Positions 33,715-42,634 of a DNA stretch of 64,000 nucleotides are shown piece after piece. The stretch comes from Clostridiales bacterium. Lineage in GTDB: Bacteria; Bacillota; Clostridia; Peptostreptococcales; Anaerovoracaceae. Made by a program: the position numbers and the translations under genes. Position 1 is the first letter of the stretch. Every line of letters starts with the position of its first letter. The notes beneath the pieces are model-generated. The model saw nothing but the letters and a program-made list of their open reading frames with translations, was not told the origin of the DNA and did not search any database. Where the stretch lies: contig JAAZCE010000009.1 of NCBI GenBank assembly GCA_012513435.1, positions 16,556 to 80,555 on the forward strand, read 5' to 3'.

Positions 33715-34610
33715 AAACAGGATTTGTAGGTATCGTAGGAAGACCGAATGTGGGTAAATCCACACTGCTCAACGCTATACTGGGTGAGAAAATAGCCATT
33801 ACCACTGATAAACCCCAGACCACAAGAAACACCATACGAGGCATATACACTCATTACGCCGGAGGGCAAGACGAGGATGATGTTCAGATGATATTTATCG
33901 ATACTCCCGGAATCCACAGGCCCAGGAACAAGCTGGGTGAATACATGACAGATGCAGCTGTGGGAACCTTTAAGGAGGTAGATGCAATAATCTTCATCGT
34001 AGACGAAAAACTTTCCAGAGGACCCGGAGACAGGTATATCCTGGACATGATCAAGGAGGTGGATACGCCTAAAATACTGGTCATCAACAAGATAGATAAA
34101 ATGGGACCGGAAGAATATGCTGAGGTTTACAAGGAATACGATGACACAAGGATATTCGAGAAGATAATAGGGACATCGGCTATAAAGGGAGCCAATGTGG
34201 CAGATGTGGTAAAGTGTGCTCAAGGCTATATGGAGGAAGGCCCTATGTACTTCCCAGACGATATGATAACCGAGAATCCTGAGCGTTTCATCGTCAGCGA
34301 AATAATCAGGGAGAAAATATTGATGTATCTCCAGGAGGAGGTGCCTCACGGCGTGGCTGTTGAAATAGAACGCTACAAGGAAGAAGAAAAGATAACCAAA
34401 ATAGGCGCTGTAATCTACTGCGAAAAAAAATCCCACAAGGGAATCATAATAGGCAAGAGCGGTAGAAAGCTCAAGGGCATAGGCAAGAGCGCAAGAGAAG
34501 AAATTGAAGCACTCATAGGAGCCAAGGTCTTTCTTGAATTGTGGGTAAAGGTAAAGGAAAACTGGAGAGACAGCGATATTGCCCTTTCCAACTTTGGATA
34601 CAAAGAATAG
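33711..34610 (+). CDS. era: GTPase Era
   Basis: The 299-residue protein has the G1 motif GRPNVGKSTLLNAI, G3 DTPG, G4 NKID, and a C-terminal KH domain with GKSGRKLKGIGKSAREEIE. It binds 16S rRNA during 30S subunit assembly. Its ATG overlaps the cdd stop (ATGA). All family elements are present and the length is typical. Confidence 0.96.
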   Translation: MKTGFVGIVGRPNVGKSTLLNAILGEKIAITTDKPQTTRNTIRGIYTHYAGGQDEDDVQMIFIDTPGIHRPRNKLGEYMTDAAVGTFKEVDAIIFIVDEKLSRGPGDRYILDMIKEVDTPKILVINKIDKMGPEEYAEVYKEYDDTRIFEKIIGTSAIKGANVADVVKCAQGYMEEGPMYFPDDMITENPERFIVSEIIREKILMYLQEEVPHGVAVEIERYKEEEKITKIGAVIYCEKKSHKGIIIGKSGRKLKGIGKSAREEIEALIGAKVFLELWVKVKENWRDSDIALSNFGYKE

Positions 34611-35366
34611 GTGGGAGATTTGCTTACAGATACAGAGGGAATAGTGCTGAGACAGGTAAAAACTTCATATAACCGTAAGATGATTCTGCTCTTTTCAAAA
34701 AAGTACGGAAAGATAAGCGCAGGAACGAGTATTGGCGAAAAGGGAAGGAGCAAAAGCTCGTTGGCTCTAAAGCCTTTTACCTATGGCAGGTATGAGCTGT
34801 TTAAAAGCAGAGAAAGCTATAACATAAACAGTGCAGAGGCCATAAAGAGCTATTACAAAATAGGCGAGAATGTGGACAAGTATATGAACGGCGCCTACGT
34901 CCTTGAATTTACGGAAAAGATATTGGCAGAGGGAGTGCAGTCGGCAGGAATGTTCAATCTTCTTCTTGATTTTTTTTCAGTGCTGGAAAACAGGGATAGG
35001 GGAATAGGAAGCCTGGTGCTGGCCTATCAAACCAAGGCCTTTAAATATGCAGGAGTGATGCCTTCCCTTGATAAATGTACCATTTGCGGTGAAAAGAAAG
35101 AGCCTGCTGTATTTTCAGTGGAGGAGGGAGGAATAATCTGCAAAGACTGCTGGCAGAACCTGCAAAATTCGCAGACTCATACGTTGATTTATGATGCCAA
35201 ATTTGGTATAGTAGGTATATTAAAGTATTTTTCGGAGAACTCTCTTGTGAATCTCGCAAATCTTGCCTTGAGAGAGGAAACCGGGAAGATGCTGCAGAAG
35301 CTCATAAGAGAGTATGCTGCATATTACTTAGACGCTGTAGACTTAAAAAGCGAAAAGCTCGTCTGA
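34611..35366 (+). CDS. recO: DNA repair protein RecO
   Basis: The 251-residue protein has an N-terminal OB fold (TDTEGIVLRQVKTSYNRKMILLFSKKYGKISA) and a zinc cluster CTICGEKK...CKDC at about 155-185. RecO helps load RecA at gaps with RecF/RecR. The GTG at 34611 directly follows the era stop; a TTG at 34620 is an alternative start and neither has an ideal ribosome binding site. Position after era is the common Firmicutes order. Confidence 0.92.
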   Translation: MGDLLTDTEGIVLRQVKTSYNRKMILLFSKKYGKISAGTSIGEKGRSKSSLALKPFTYGRYELFKSRESYNINSAEAIKSYYKIGENVDKYMNGAYVLEFTEKILAEGVQSAGMFNLLLDFFSVLENRDRGIGSLVLAYQTKAFKYAGVMPSLDKCTICGEKKEPAVFSVEEGGIICKDCWQNLQNSQTHTLIYDAKFGIVGILKYFSENSLVNLANLALREETGKMLQKLIREYAAYYLDAVDLKSEKLV

Positions 35367-35389
35367 GCGAGGAAAGAGGAGGTAATGAT

Positions 35390-36037
35390 ATGGAAATTAC
35401 TTTGGAAAAAATTGAACTGGTAAAGGATAGAACAGGGGTCACATATGCAGAGGCCAAGGAGGCTTTGGAAGAAGCTGATGGCAGCGTTGTTGATGCAATA
35501 ATAGCTATAGAGGAAACCGTGAACGCAGGTCAAAAGGGACGTGATTTTGGCAAGAAGGGGGAAGCTCTCTTTACCAGTCTGAAGAACCTTATAAAGAAAG
35601 GTAACGTGTCGAAGATTCAGGTTAAGCGTGATGGTGAGATGATACTTAACGTACCTGTAAACGTTGGCATTGCCGGTGTGATAATAACTCCTATCGCTTC
35701 AGTGGTAGCCGTTGTTGCTGCCTTTGGATTCAAGTGCGTCATTGAAGTCATCAGGGAAGATGGAACCATAATTGATATAAGCGATGCCGTTACTGATGCT
35801 GTAGGAAGCGCTTATGAAAAGGGATCCGTAGCTTACGGCGAGATGAAGGAAAAGGGGGCAGATCTGTACCAGAAGGGTAAAGAGAAGGGCTCCGACCTGT
35901 ATCAGAAGGGTAAGGAAAAAGCAGAAGATGCAGTGAACAAGGTTAAGAAGGACAGCGAGGAATTCGACTTTTCCGAATGCTTTGAGGAAGATGAAGACAC
36001 GGAAGTAGAAATAAAAACAGAAGAAGAGGATAAATAA
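35390..36037 (+). CDS. DUF4342 protein with UBA-like N-terminus
   Basis: The 215-residue protein begins with a UBA/TS-N-like helical domain ([38 protein letters not shown]). A DUF4342 segment with a hydrophobic strand-rich stretch follows ([28 protein letters not shown], possibly membrane-associated), and the tail holds repeats of [10 protein letters not shown] ending in a very acidic C-terminus. Function unknown. AGGAGG precedes the ATG. It sits between recO and glyS, and its stop overlaps the glyS ATG. Confidence 0.78.
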   Translation: MEITLEKIELVKDRTGVTYAEAKEALEEADGSVVDAIIAIEETVNAGQKGRDFGKKGEALFTSLKNLIKKGNVSKIQVKRDGEMILNVPVNVGIAGVIITPIASVVAVVAAFGFKCVIEVIREDGTIIDISDAVTDAVGSAYEKGSVAYGEMKEKGADLYQKGKEKGSDLYQKGKEKAEDAVNKVKKDSEEFDFSECFEEDEDTEVEIKTEEEDK

Positions 36038-37440
36038 TGAGCGACAAGGTCACAATGGAAAAAGTAACAGCTTTAGCAAAGAACAGAGGATTTATTTTTC
36101 CGGGCTCCGAAATATACGGAGGCTTGGCAAACACTTGGGACTATGGCCCTCTAGGAGTTGAACTTAAGAACAACATCAAGAAGGCATGGTGGAGGAAATT
36201 CGTACAGGAATCCAAGTACAACGTAGGACTTGATGCAGCTATACTTATGAACCCCGAAACTTGGGTAGCATCGGGACATGTAGGTGGGTTTGCAGACCCG
36301 CTTATCGACTGTAAAGCTTGTAAGTCAAGGTTTAGAGCAGACCAGCTGGTTGAAGAGTATCTTAAGAGTCAGGGCATAGATGATATGCCGGTGGACGGAT
36401 GGCCAAATGAGAAGCTGGAAGAATTCATAGCGGAAAAGGGAATAAAGTGCCCCGACTGCGGCAAATCGGACTTTACGAGTATACGCCAGTTTAACCTGAT
36501 GTTCAAAACATTCCAGGGTGTGACCGATGATTCAAAATCGGAAATATTTTTGAGACCTGAAACGGCGCAGGGAATATTTGTGAATTTCAGAAGTGTGCAG
36601 AGAGCGTCCAGAAAAAAGGTCCCTTTTGGTATTGCTCAGGTTGGTAAGTCCTTTAGAAACGAAATAACTCCGGGTAATTTCATATTCAGAACAAGGGAAT
36701 TCGAGCAGATGGAGCTGGAGTTTTTCTGCAAGCCTGGTACTGAACTTGAGTGGTTCTCATACTGGAAGGATTATTGTGTTTCCTTCTTGAAGAACTTAGG
36801 ACTCAAAGAGGAACATATGAAACTGAGAAACCACGACCCTGAAGAATTGAGTCATTATAGCAACGCCACAATTGATATCGAATTTAGGTTCCCTTTTGGG
36901 TGGGGAGAATTGTGGGGAGTAGCTTCGAGAACCAATTACGACCTAATGGCCCATCAGACCCACTCTGGTCAGGATATGAGCTACCTTGATACGGAAACCA
37001 ATGAGAAGTACGTTCCGTTTTGTGTTGAGCCTTCAGTAGGTGTTGAGCGTATGTTGCTGGCATTCTTCTTGGATGCCTACGATGAAGAAGTGCTGACCGA
37101 TGCCAAGGGCAATGAAGATGTAAGAACAGTTCTGAGACTTCATCCTGCGCTGGCACCGTTTAAGGCGGCGGTTCTTCCTCTTGCTAAGAAGCTGGCGCCT
37201 GTTGCCGAGCCGATTTATGAAGAACTGGCCCAGCACTTCCCAGTAGATTACGACGTAACGGGCTCAATAGGAAAGCGTTACAGAAGAGAAGACGAAATAG
37301 GAACTCCGTTTTCCATCTGTGTTGACTTTGATACTCAAGAGGACAAGTGCGTTACAATCAGAGACCGAGATACCATGGAACAGATTCGTATACCTGTAGA
37401 TCAGGTTAAAGAATATATAGAGCAAAGATTAAAATTTTAA
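36037..37440 (+). CDS. glyS: Glycyl-tRNA synthetase (single-chain, class IIa)
   Basis: The 467-residue enzyme attaches glycine to tRNA-Gly. Class II motif 2 appears as [26 protein letters not shown], and motif 3 lies in [27 protein letters not shown] at the N-terminus is characteristic of the archaeal/eukaryal-like homodimeric form found in many Firmicutes. A zinc-like CKAC...CPDC pair is present in the insertion. There is no T-box leader, because the gene overlaps its upstream neighbour. Confidence 0.95.
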   Translation: MSDKVTMEKVTALAKNRGFIFPGSEIYGGLANTWDYGPLGVELKNNIKKAWWRKFVQESKYNVGLDAAILMNPETWVASGHVGGFADPLIDCKACKSRFRADQLVEEYLKSQGIDDMPVDGWPNEKLEEFIAEKGIKCPDCGKSDFTSIRQFNLMFKTFQGVTDDSKSEIFLRPETAQGIFVNFRSVQRASRKKVPFGIAQVGKSFRNEITPGNFIFRTREFEQMELEFFCKPGTELEWFSYWKDYCVSFLKNLGLKEEHMKLRNHDPEELSHYSNATIDIEFRFPFGWGELWGVASRTNYDLMAHQTHSGQDMSYLDTETNEKYVPFCVEPSVGVERMLLAFFLDAYDEEVLTDAKGNEDVRTVLRLHPALAPFKAAVLPLAKKLAPVAEPIYEELAQHFPVDYDVTGSIGKRYRREDEIGTPFSICVDFDTQEDKCVTIRDRDTMEQIRIPVDQVKEYIEQRLKF

Positions 37441-37461
37441 ACGAGGAGTGTGCAAGGTAAA

Positions 37462-40082
37462 ATGAAAAAGTTTGTTTATTCGTTTAACGAGGGCTCAAAG
37501 GACATGAAAGACCTTTTGGGCGGCAAAGGTGCAAACTTGGCTGAGATGACCAAAATCGGCCTTCCGGTACCTTTTGGATTTACAGTAACTACAGAGGCTT
37601 GTAACAGATATTACGAGGAAGATAAGACTATAGGCGAGGACATCGTAACTGCTATTTTCGAGAAACTGGAAGACCTTGAAAACGTAACGGACAAGAAGTT
37701 CGGAGATGTTGGCAATCCCCTGCTGGTATCTGTTCGCTCCGGAGCGAAGATCTCAATGCCGGGAATGATGGATACGATTTTGAATCTGGGGCTCAATGAC
37801 GATACTGTTGAGGGACTAGCTGCCCTTACGGAGAATCCTCGTTTCGCATACGATAGCTACAGAAGATTCATTCAGATGTTTGGTGATGTAGTAATGGAGA
37901 TTCCTAAGAGTAAGTTTGATGTTATCTTCGATGCAAAGAAGGAAGAAAAGGGATTTAAGTTTGACGTAGACCTTACTACTGAAGATTTAAAGGCTATCAT
38001 CAAGGATTACAAGGCTCTCGTAAAAGCCGAAATAGGAAGAGATTTCCCGCAGGTGCCTAAGGATCAGTTGATGGAAGCTATCATGGCAGTATTCCGTTCA
38101 TGGAACAATGACAGAGCTATACTTTATAGACAGCTCAACGATATTCCTGGCAGCATAGGAACCGCAGTAAACGTACAGTCTATGGTTTTCGGAAACATGG
38201 GCGATACATCAGGCACAGGCGTAGCCTTTACAAGAAGCCCGGTAAACGGAGACAAGGCTATATTTGGAGAATTCCTGGTAATGCCCAGGGAGAGGATGTT
38301 GTTGCAGGAATCAGAACCCCTCAGCCTATCGCTGAAATGGCTCAGGCATTTCCTGAAGTATATACAGAGTTTACAAGAATTGCGGAGCTTCTTGAAAAGC
38401 ATTATACGGATATGCAGGACATGGAGTTCACAGTTGAAAGAGATAAGCTATATATGCTTCAGACAAGAAGCGGCAAGAGAACAGCACCTGCCGCAGTAAA
38501 AATCGCAGTAGATATGGAAGGCGAAGGCCTTATAGATAAAGAAGCGGCAATCATGAGGATAGAACCGGCTCAGATAGACCAGCTTCTCCATCCTATGTTT
38601 GACGGTTCAGAACTAGCAGCAGCGGAAAAACTCACAAAGGGACTTCCTGCTTCACCGGGAGCTGCTACGGGAAAGATATACTTTACAGCATCAGATGCTG
38701 AGGCTGCAGTGGTCAACGGAGAAAAGGTTATTTTAGTAAGACTGGAAACATCACCTGAGGATCTAGCAGGTATGGTTGCGGCGGAAGGTATCCTTACGGC
38801 AAGAGGCGGAATGACCTCCCACGCAGCGGTAGTTGCCAGAGGAATGGGCAAGTGTTGTGTATCGGGTTGTTCTGAGATCAAAGTAGACGAAGGAAACAAA
38901 GAGTTGACCATAGGCAACCACGTATTCAAGGAAGGTGATTACATTTCACTGGATGGTACGGCAGGAGATGTTCTTAAAGGAAAGGTCAAGACTGTTCCCC
39001 CTGAGTTATCCGGGGACTTCGGTAAAATCATCTCATGGGCCGACGAAATCAGAACTCTCAAGGTAAGAACAAATGCCGACAACCCTAGAGATGCTAAGCA
39101 GGCTGTAGAGTTCGGGGCAGAAGGCATCGGTCTTTGTAGAACTGAACATATGTTCTTTGAAGAAGAGAGAATACCTGCCGTAAGAAGAATGATATTGGCA
39201 GACAACGAAGAAGAAAGAAGAGAAGCCCTTAAGTTCCTCCTTCCGTATCAGAAGAGCGACTTCAAGGGGATATATGAAGCAATGGGTGAAAGGCCTGTAA
39301 CCATCAGGCTCCTTGATCCACCGCTCCATGAATTCCTGCCTCACACAGATGTGGAGATAAGAGAGCTTTCAAAGCAGATAAACGTACCTTACGAGAATCT
39401 GGCTAAGAAGACCGAGGAGCTTCACGAGTTCAACCCTATGCTTGGTCACAGAGGATGCCGTCTTGCGGTAACTTACCCTGAAATTGCAGAAATGCAGGCT
39501 GAGGCCATTATTAGAGCTGCCATCGAGGTTAGAGCAGAAAAGGGATTGGACATCATTCCGGAAATCATGATACCTCTCGTAGGACTGAGAACAGAGCTGG
39601 CTGATGTTAAGAAGACAGTTATTAAGGTGGTTGACCAGGTTATGGCAGATGTAGGAGCTAAATTTGATTATCTTGTAGGAACAATGATAGAAATACCTAG
39701 AGCAGCTCTCACTGCAGATGAAATCGCCAAGGAAGCTGAGTTCTTCTCCTTTGGTACTAATGACTTGACTCAGATGACCTTTGGATTCTCAAGAGATGAT
39801 ACAGGTAAAATCATCAAGGAATACAGAGAAAAAGGAATATTTGACGATGACCCGTTCCAGAGCATTGACCAGGTTGGTGTTGGTAAACTTGTAGAGATGG
39901 CCGTTGAACTTGGCAGACAGACAAGACCGAACATCAAGCTGGGTATTTGCGGAGAACACGGCGGAGAGCCTAAGTCCATCGATTTCTGTCACAGAGTCGG
40001 ATTGCAGTACGTATCCTGTTCACCGTTCAGAGTACCTATCGCAAGGCTTTCAGCGGCACAGGCAGTTATCAGAAACAGATAA
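37462..40082 (+). pseudogene. ppdK: Pyruvate, phosphate dikinase gene with one-base frameshift as read
   Basis: Two overlapping frames together give a full PPDK of 873 residues. The N-terminal nucleotide-binding part (GGKGANLAEMTKIGLPVPFGFTVTT) is at 37462-38280. The rest starts in a shifted frame and contains the phosphohistidine segment GGMTSHAAVVARGMGKC and the PEP-binding barrel ending GICGEHGGEPKSIDF. The break is at 38280/38281: GGTAATGCCCAG reads V-M-P where relatives have V-N-A-Q, so one A is missing, and adding it restores an uninterrupted protein. PPDK interconverts PEP and pyruvate and is central in many anaerobes, so a sequencing or assembly error is at least as likely as real inactivation. 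Confidence 0.88.
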
Positions 40083-40113
40083 GTATTTTTACCTCTGTTT
40101 GGGCAGTATAAAA

Positions 40114-40173
40114 GCGTTTTCTCATAAGCGGACCTTTTTTTAAAGGCCTTTTGTGGGGAAACGCCTTATTTTT
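40114..40173 (+). terminator. Terminator region after ppdK
   Basis: An outer stem GCGTTT (40114-40119) / AAACGC (40159-40164), followed by CTTATTTTT, encloses an inner hairpin CCTTT / AAAGG. It lies about 30 bases after the ppdK stop. Confidence 0.5.
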
Positions 40174-40202
40174 CTAGGTGCAAAACGATAGCAGGTGAAG
40201 CC

Positions 40203-41159
40203 ATGAACGTGAAGAGAGCAAAGCAAGAGGTTATAAACGCAGGAAAGGCAATGGTAGGCTCCGGCCTTATGGCCAGAACCTGGGGTAACTTAAGTTGCAG
40301 AATCAACGATGAAGCCTTCCTGATAAATGCCAAGGGACGAGATTATTTAACCCTTTTGGAGGAAGATGTCGTAGAAGTAAAGATTTCCGGCTTGAGCTGC
40401 CCAGGGAAAATAAAACCTGCAACGGGAAAAATGCTACACGGAGAGATATACAAGCTGAAGCCTCTTGCCGGATTCGTGATACATACTCATCAAAATAACG
40501 CCTCTGCCTTGTCGGCCTTGGAATTTGATGAAATCAGATTTGATAAAAGCTATTGTGGAATAGGTGATAAAGTATTGTGTGCCCGGCATGGACTTCCCGG
40601 TTCAAAAAAATTGAGCATCAATACTATTGCGGCTTTAAAGGCATCCTCCGGAAAGGCTGTGTTAATGCAGCATCACGGAGCTGTTTGCTATGGGGAGAAC
40701 TTTGAGGAGGCCTTTCAGATATGTCTCAACCTTGAGGAAGCTTGTGGTGAGTTTCTCAACAATCTGGGAGTGGGATATGCTGATAAAGGAACAGGGGGAG
40801 CAGACGACTACCTTTGGAACGACAGCCTTTTCATCGTGAAGTTCAGTGAAAGCTCCAGGTACATGAAAGCATATCTGGATGATTTCGCACAGCTTATAGG
40901 AGCAAGGATGGGAGTAATAGATGATAATCCGGAGCTGATATCAATAGCTATCAAGAACAAGATGCCGGTTATCATCAGGGGAAGGGGAGCCCTTTGTATT
41001 GCAGATAAAGAAGAGGATATGAAAGCTCTCTCCGAGATTATAGAAAAAAACTGCCATGCGTACTTTGCCGGAGGCAAGCCCCTTGGACGAACAGAATGTC
41101 TTATTATGCATGACGAATATTTGAAGAATTATATAGATATTGGAACGCTTTCTAAATAG
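40203..41159 (+). CDS. Class II aldolase/adducin-family protein with extra C-terminal domain
   Basis: The N-terminal ~190 residues are a class II aldolase fold with GSGLMARTWGNLSCR (phosphate loop), Glu in HGEIYKLKPLAGFVIHTHQNN and a second His pair in MQHHGAVCYGE, forming a zinc site. Such enzymes cleave sugar phosphates such as fuculose-1-phosphate. The remaining ~125 residues form a second domain that contains a further RGRGALCIADKEEDMKALSEIIEKNCHAYF segment, resembling a partial duplication of the first fold. The protein is thus longer (318 aa) than simple aldolases. Substrate unknown. It marks the last ordinary gene before the accessory island. Confidence 0.78.
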   Translation: MNVKRAKQEVINAGKAMVGSGLMARTWGNLSCRINDEAFLINAKGRDYLTLLEEDVVEVKISGLSCPGKIKPATGKMLHGEIYKLKPLAGFVIHTHQNNASALSALEFDEIRFDKSYCGIGDKVLCARHGLPGSKKLSINTIAALKASSGKAVLMQHHGAVCYGENFEEAFQICLNLEEACGEFLNNLGVGYADKGTGGADDYLWNDSLFIVKFSESSRYMKAYLDDFAQLIGARMGVIDDNPELISIAIKNKMPVIIRGRGALCIADKEEDMKALSEIIEKNCHAYFAGGKPLGRTECLIMHDEYLKNYIDIGTLSK

Positions 41160-41214
41160 GGTGGATTTTGTGTAATTCGTCCTTATATAACAATTTGAAA
41201 TGGAGGAAATTAAA

Positions 41215-41528
41215 ATGGGATTTGCAAAGGGTGTACAAATTACAATAGCTGACGGCTCTACGCGTGATATTGAGGACATACGCTGCGGAGATTTAATTAT
41301 GTGCAGCAACGAACCAGCGCTCTCCGTCACGGATGTCTTGTGCGGCATGGAATCGGAGCTGCTCTAAATTGAGTTTGAAAATGAAATGCCCCCCCTATCC
41401 GGCTGATGCCAACAAGTATTCTGGTAACGTCCACCGGCGAAAAACAAGCGATAGAGCTTGTTTGCGGTGATACTCTGCAATGCGAGAATGATGGCGATAG
41501 CCGATTGATAAACCAGTATGATTGGTAA
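41215..41528 (+). pseudogene. Decayed Hint-like (Hedgehog/intein-type) domain gene
   Basis: A TGGAGG site precedes an ORF (41215-41367) encoding 50 residues with ITIADGSTRDIEDIRCGDLIM, the pattern of an intein/Hint block A (xxADGxxxxIExIxxGD). It stops early. In another frame 41406-41528 reads ILVTSTGEKQAIELVCGDTLQC, resembling the next Hint block. The two halves are therefore one domain broken by frameshifts. Family assignment rests only on these patterns. Confidence 0.45.
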
Positions 41529-41601
41529 AATAGATGCCGCCTTGAGAGGCAGCATAAACCTCCCAATGATTGTAAACCATCAATTGTTTGGAGGAAACAT
41601 T

Positions 41602-41812
41602 ATGAATAAAAATGACTATACCATCCGTTTGAAATGCTCTCGCCGATTACCGTGAGGGAGAAAAATTAACAAGAGAAGCATTTTGGAACTTGTATCGTCA
41701 GGGATTATATCCATTCTCATCATCAGCTTTCTTTATCCCTAACATTTCACAAAATTACTTTTCCAATATTTCTATTGAAAGCCTAGGGCTATTAGAATCA
41801 CTGTTATTGTGA
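41602..41812 (+). pseudogene. Frameshifted GNAT acetyltransferase-like remnant
   Basis: An ATG at 41602 with TGGAGG upstream begins NKNDYTIRL, and the adjacent frame (from 41639) continues LADYREGEKLTREAFWNLYRQG. Joined, they match the N-terminus of a GNAT family common in Clostridia (YTIR, DYREVE, LTREAFWNxY). The frame ends at TGA 41810-41812 without the acetyl-CoA-binding motif. It is a truncated, shifted remnant. Confidence 0.5.
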
Positions 41813-41925
41813 CCCATGATGCTTGGGCTGATATCCATTTTCAATCATCTTATGGAGGGCAAAGATCCTATCCTTGCCCCCACTATAAGACAGAATGAAG
41901 TCTCTGTTCATTATGGCGTTTGCTA

Positions 41926-42510
41926 TTAATCGACTTCGCTTACAAAATTAATTGTAATCACTTGCACGCAAGCGCCTGTTCCGACATTTAACTTCACCGT
42001 AGAGCCTTGAAATGCGGCCCAATTGGCATAGGATAGCATATTGCCGCTCAAGGTTAACCCTGTGGGCAGGGTTCCATTCACGCTGACCGGAAGTCCTGTC
42101 GGAGTTGTTGTGACAGTTAGCGTTCCGGCACCGGTGGTTTGCGTTAAATTAATTGTATAATCAGTCATACTATTTTTCGTAACAATAGCTTTTGCATCCG
42201 AAGCTGTTATGGCCGTGTTTGTAATCGGTGTGCAAGGTGTCGGTATACATAAACAGTCACTAAACATTTCAAGTTTGGACTGCAAAACCATTTCCAATAT
42301 GGCAATGGAATTTACCATTGATTTTACAGAAGAATTGACTGCCAGCATTTCATCTCTCGTAGTGGCCGCTGACACAATTGCTTGGATTTTTTCCCCTTCT
42401 GCATTGAGAATATGAGAAAGAGCTGTCTGCTCTAAAGCCACAGATTCGATGATATCAGTAATCACCTGCGAACGGGTTCCGGTTCCGGGTGTAATAATTG
42501 GCATTCCCAT
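41926..42510 (-). CDS. Surface-type protein with shared helical module (194 aa)
   Basis: I start at the ATG 42510 after TAAGGAGG. Residues about 17-90 are the module shared by four proteins of this island: ESVALEQTALSHILNAEGEK, then NSSVKSMVNSIAILEMVLQSK and a CLCIPTPC tail. The C-terminal ~95 residues are Thr/Gly-rich and look like a beta sandwich (TTGAGTLTVTTTPTGLPVSV). There is no signal peptide, membrane helix or LPXTG. A perfect sigma-K-type promoter precedes it (42556-42584). I infer a spore coat or exosporium protein; no characterised homologue comes to mind. Confidence 0.7.
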   Translation of the reverse strand: MGMPIITPGTGTRSQVITDIIESVALEQTALSHILNAEGEKIQAIVSAATTRDEMLAVNSSVKSMVNSIAILEMVLQSKLEMFSDCLCIPTPCTPITNTAITASDAKAIVTKNSMTDYTINLTQTTGAGTLTVTTTPTGLPVSVNGTLPTGLTLSGNMLSYANWAAFQGSTVKLNVGTGACVQVITINFVSEVD

Positions 42511-42555
42511 AAATATTTCCTCCTTATTAGTTTGTGTGAATATTACTTCACATCG

Positions 42556-42584
42556 TATTATATGACAGGATAAGAGCTTTGGTG
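42556..42584 (-). promoter_or_regulatory. Sigma-K-type promoter (perfect consensus) for the 194-aa gene
   Basis: Read on the minus strand, CACC (42581-42584) is followed after exactly 16 bases by CATATAATA (42556-42564). This matches the Bacillus sigma-K consensus mACm-N16-CATAnnnTA at every defined position. The ATG is 46 bases downstream of the -10 box. Confidence 0.7.
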
Positions 42585-42634
42585 TCCAAACACATAAGCT
42601 GTTTGGCGCAATTTCCTTGCGGTACCACTTATCA

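Noticed and set aside
33561..34436. Long open frame (291 codons) on the minus strand opposite era and cdd.
   Set aside because: It is the complement of well-supported genes; its product is rich in His, Cys, Tyr and Ser with no motif or ribosome binding site.
42586..42606. 7-bp inverted repeat CCAAACA/TGTTTGG after the DUF11 gene as a terminator.
   Set aside because: There is no T-run on the relevant strand and the stem abuts the sigma-K -35 element; evidence too weak.
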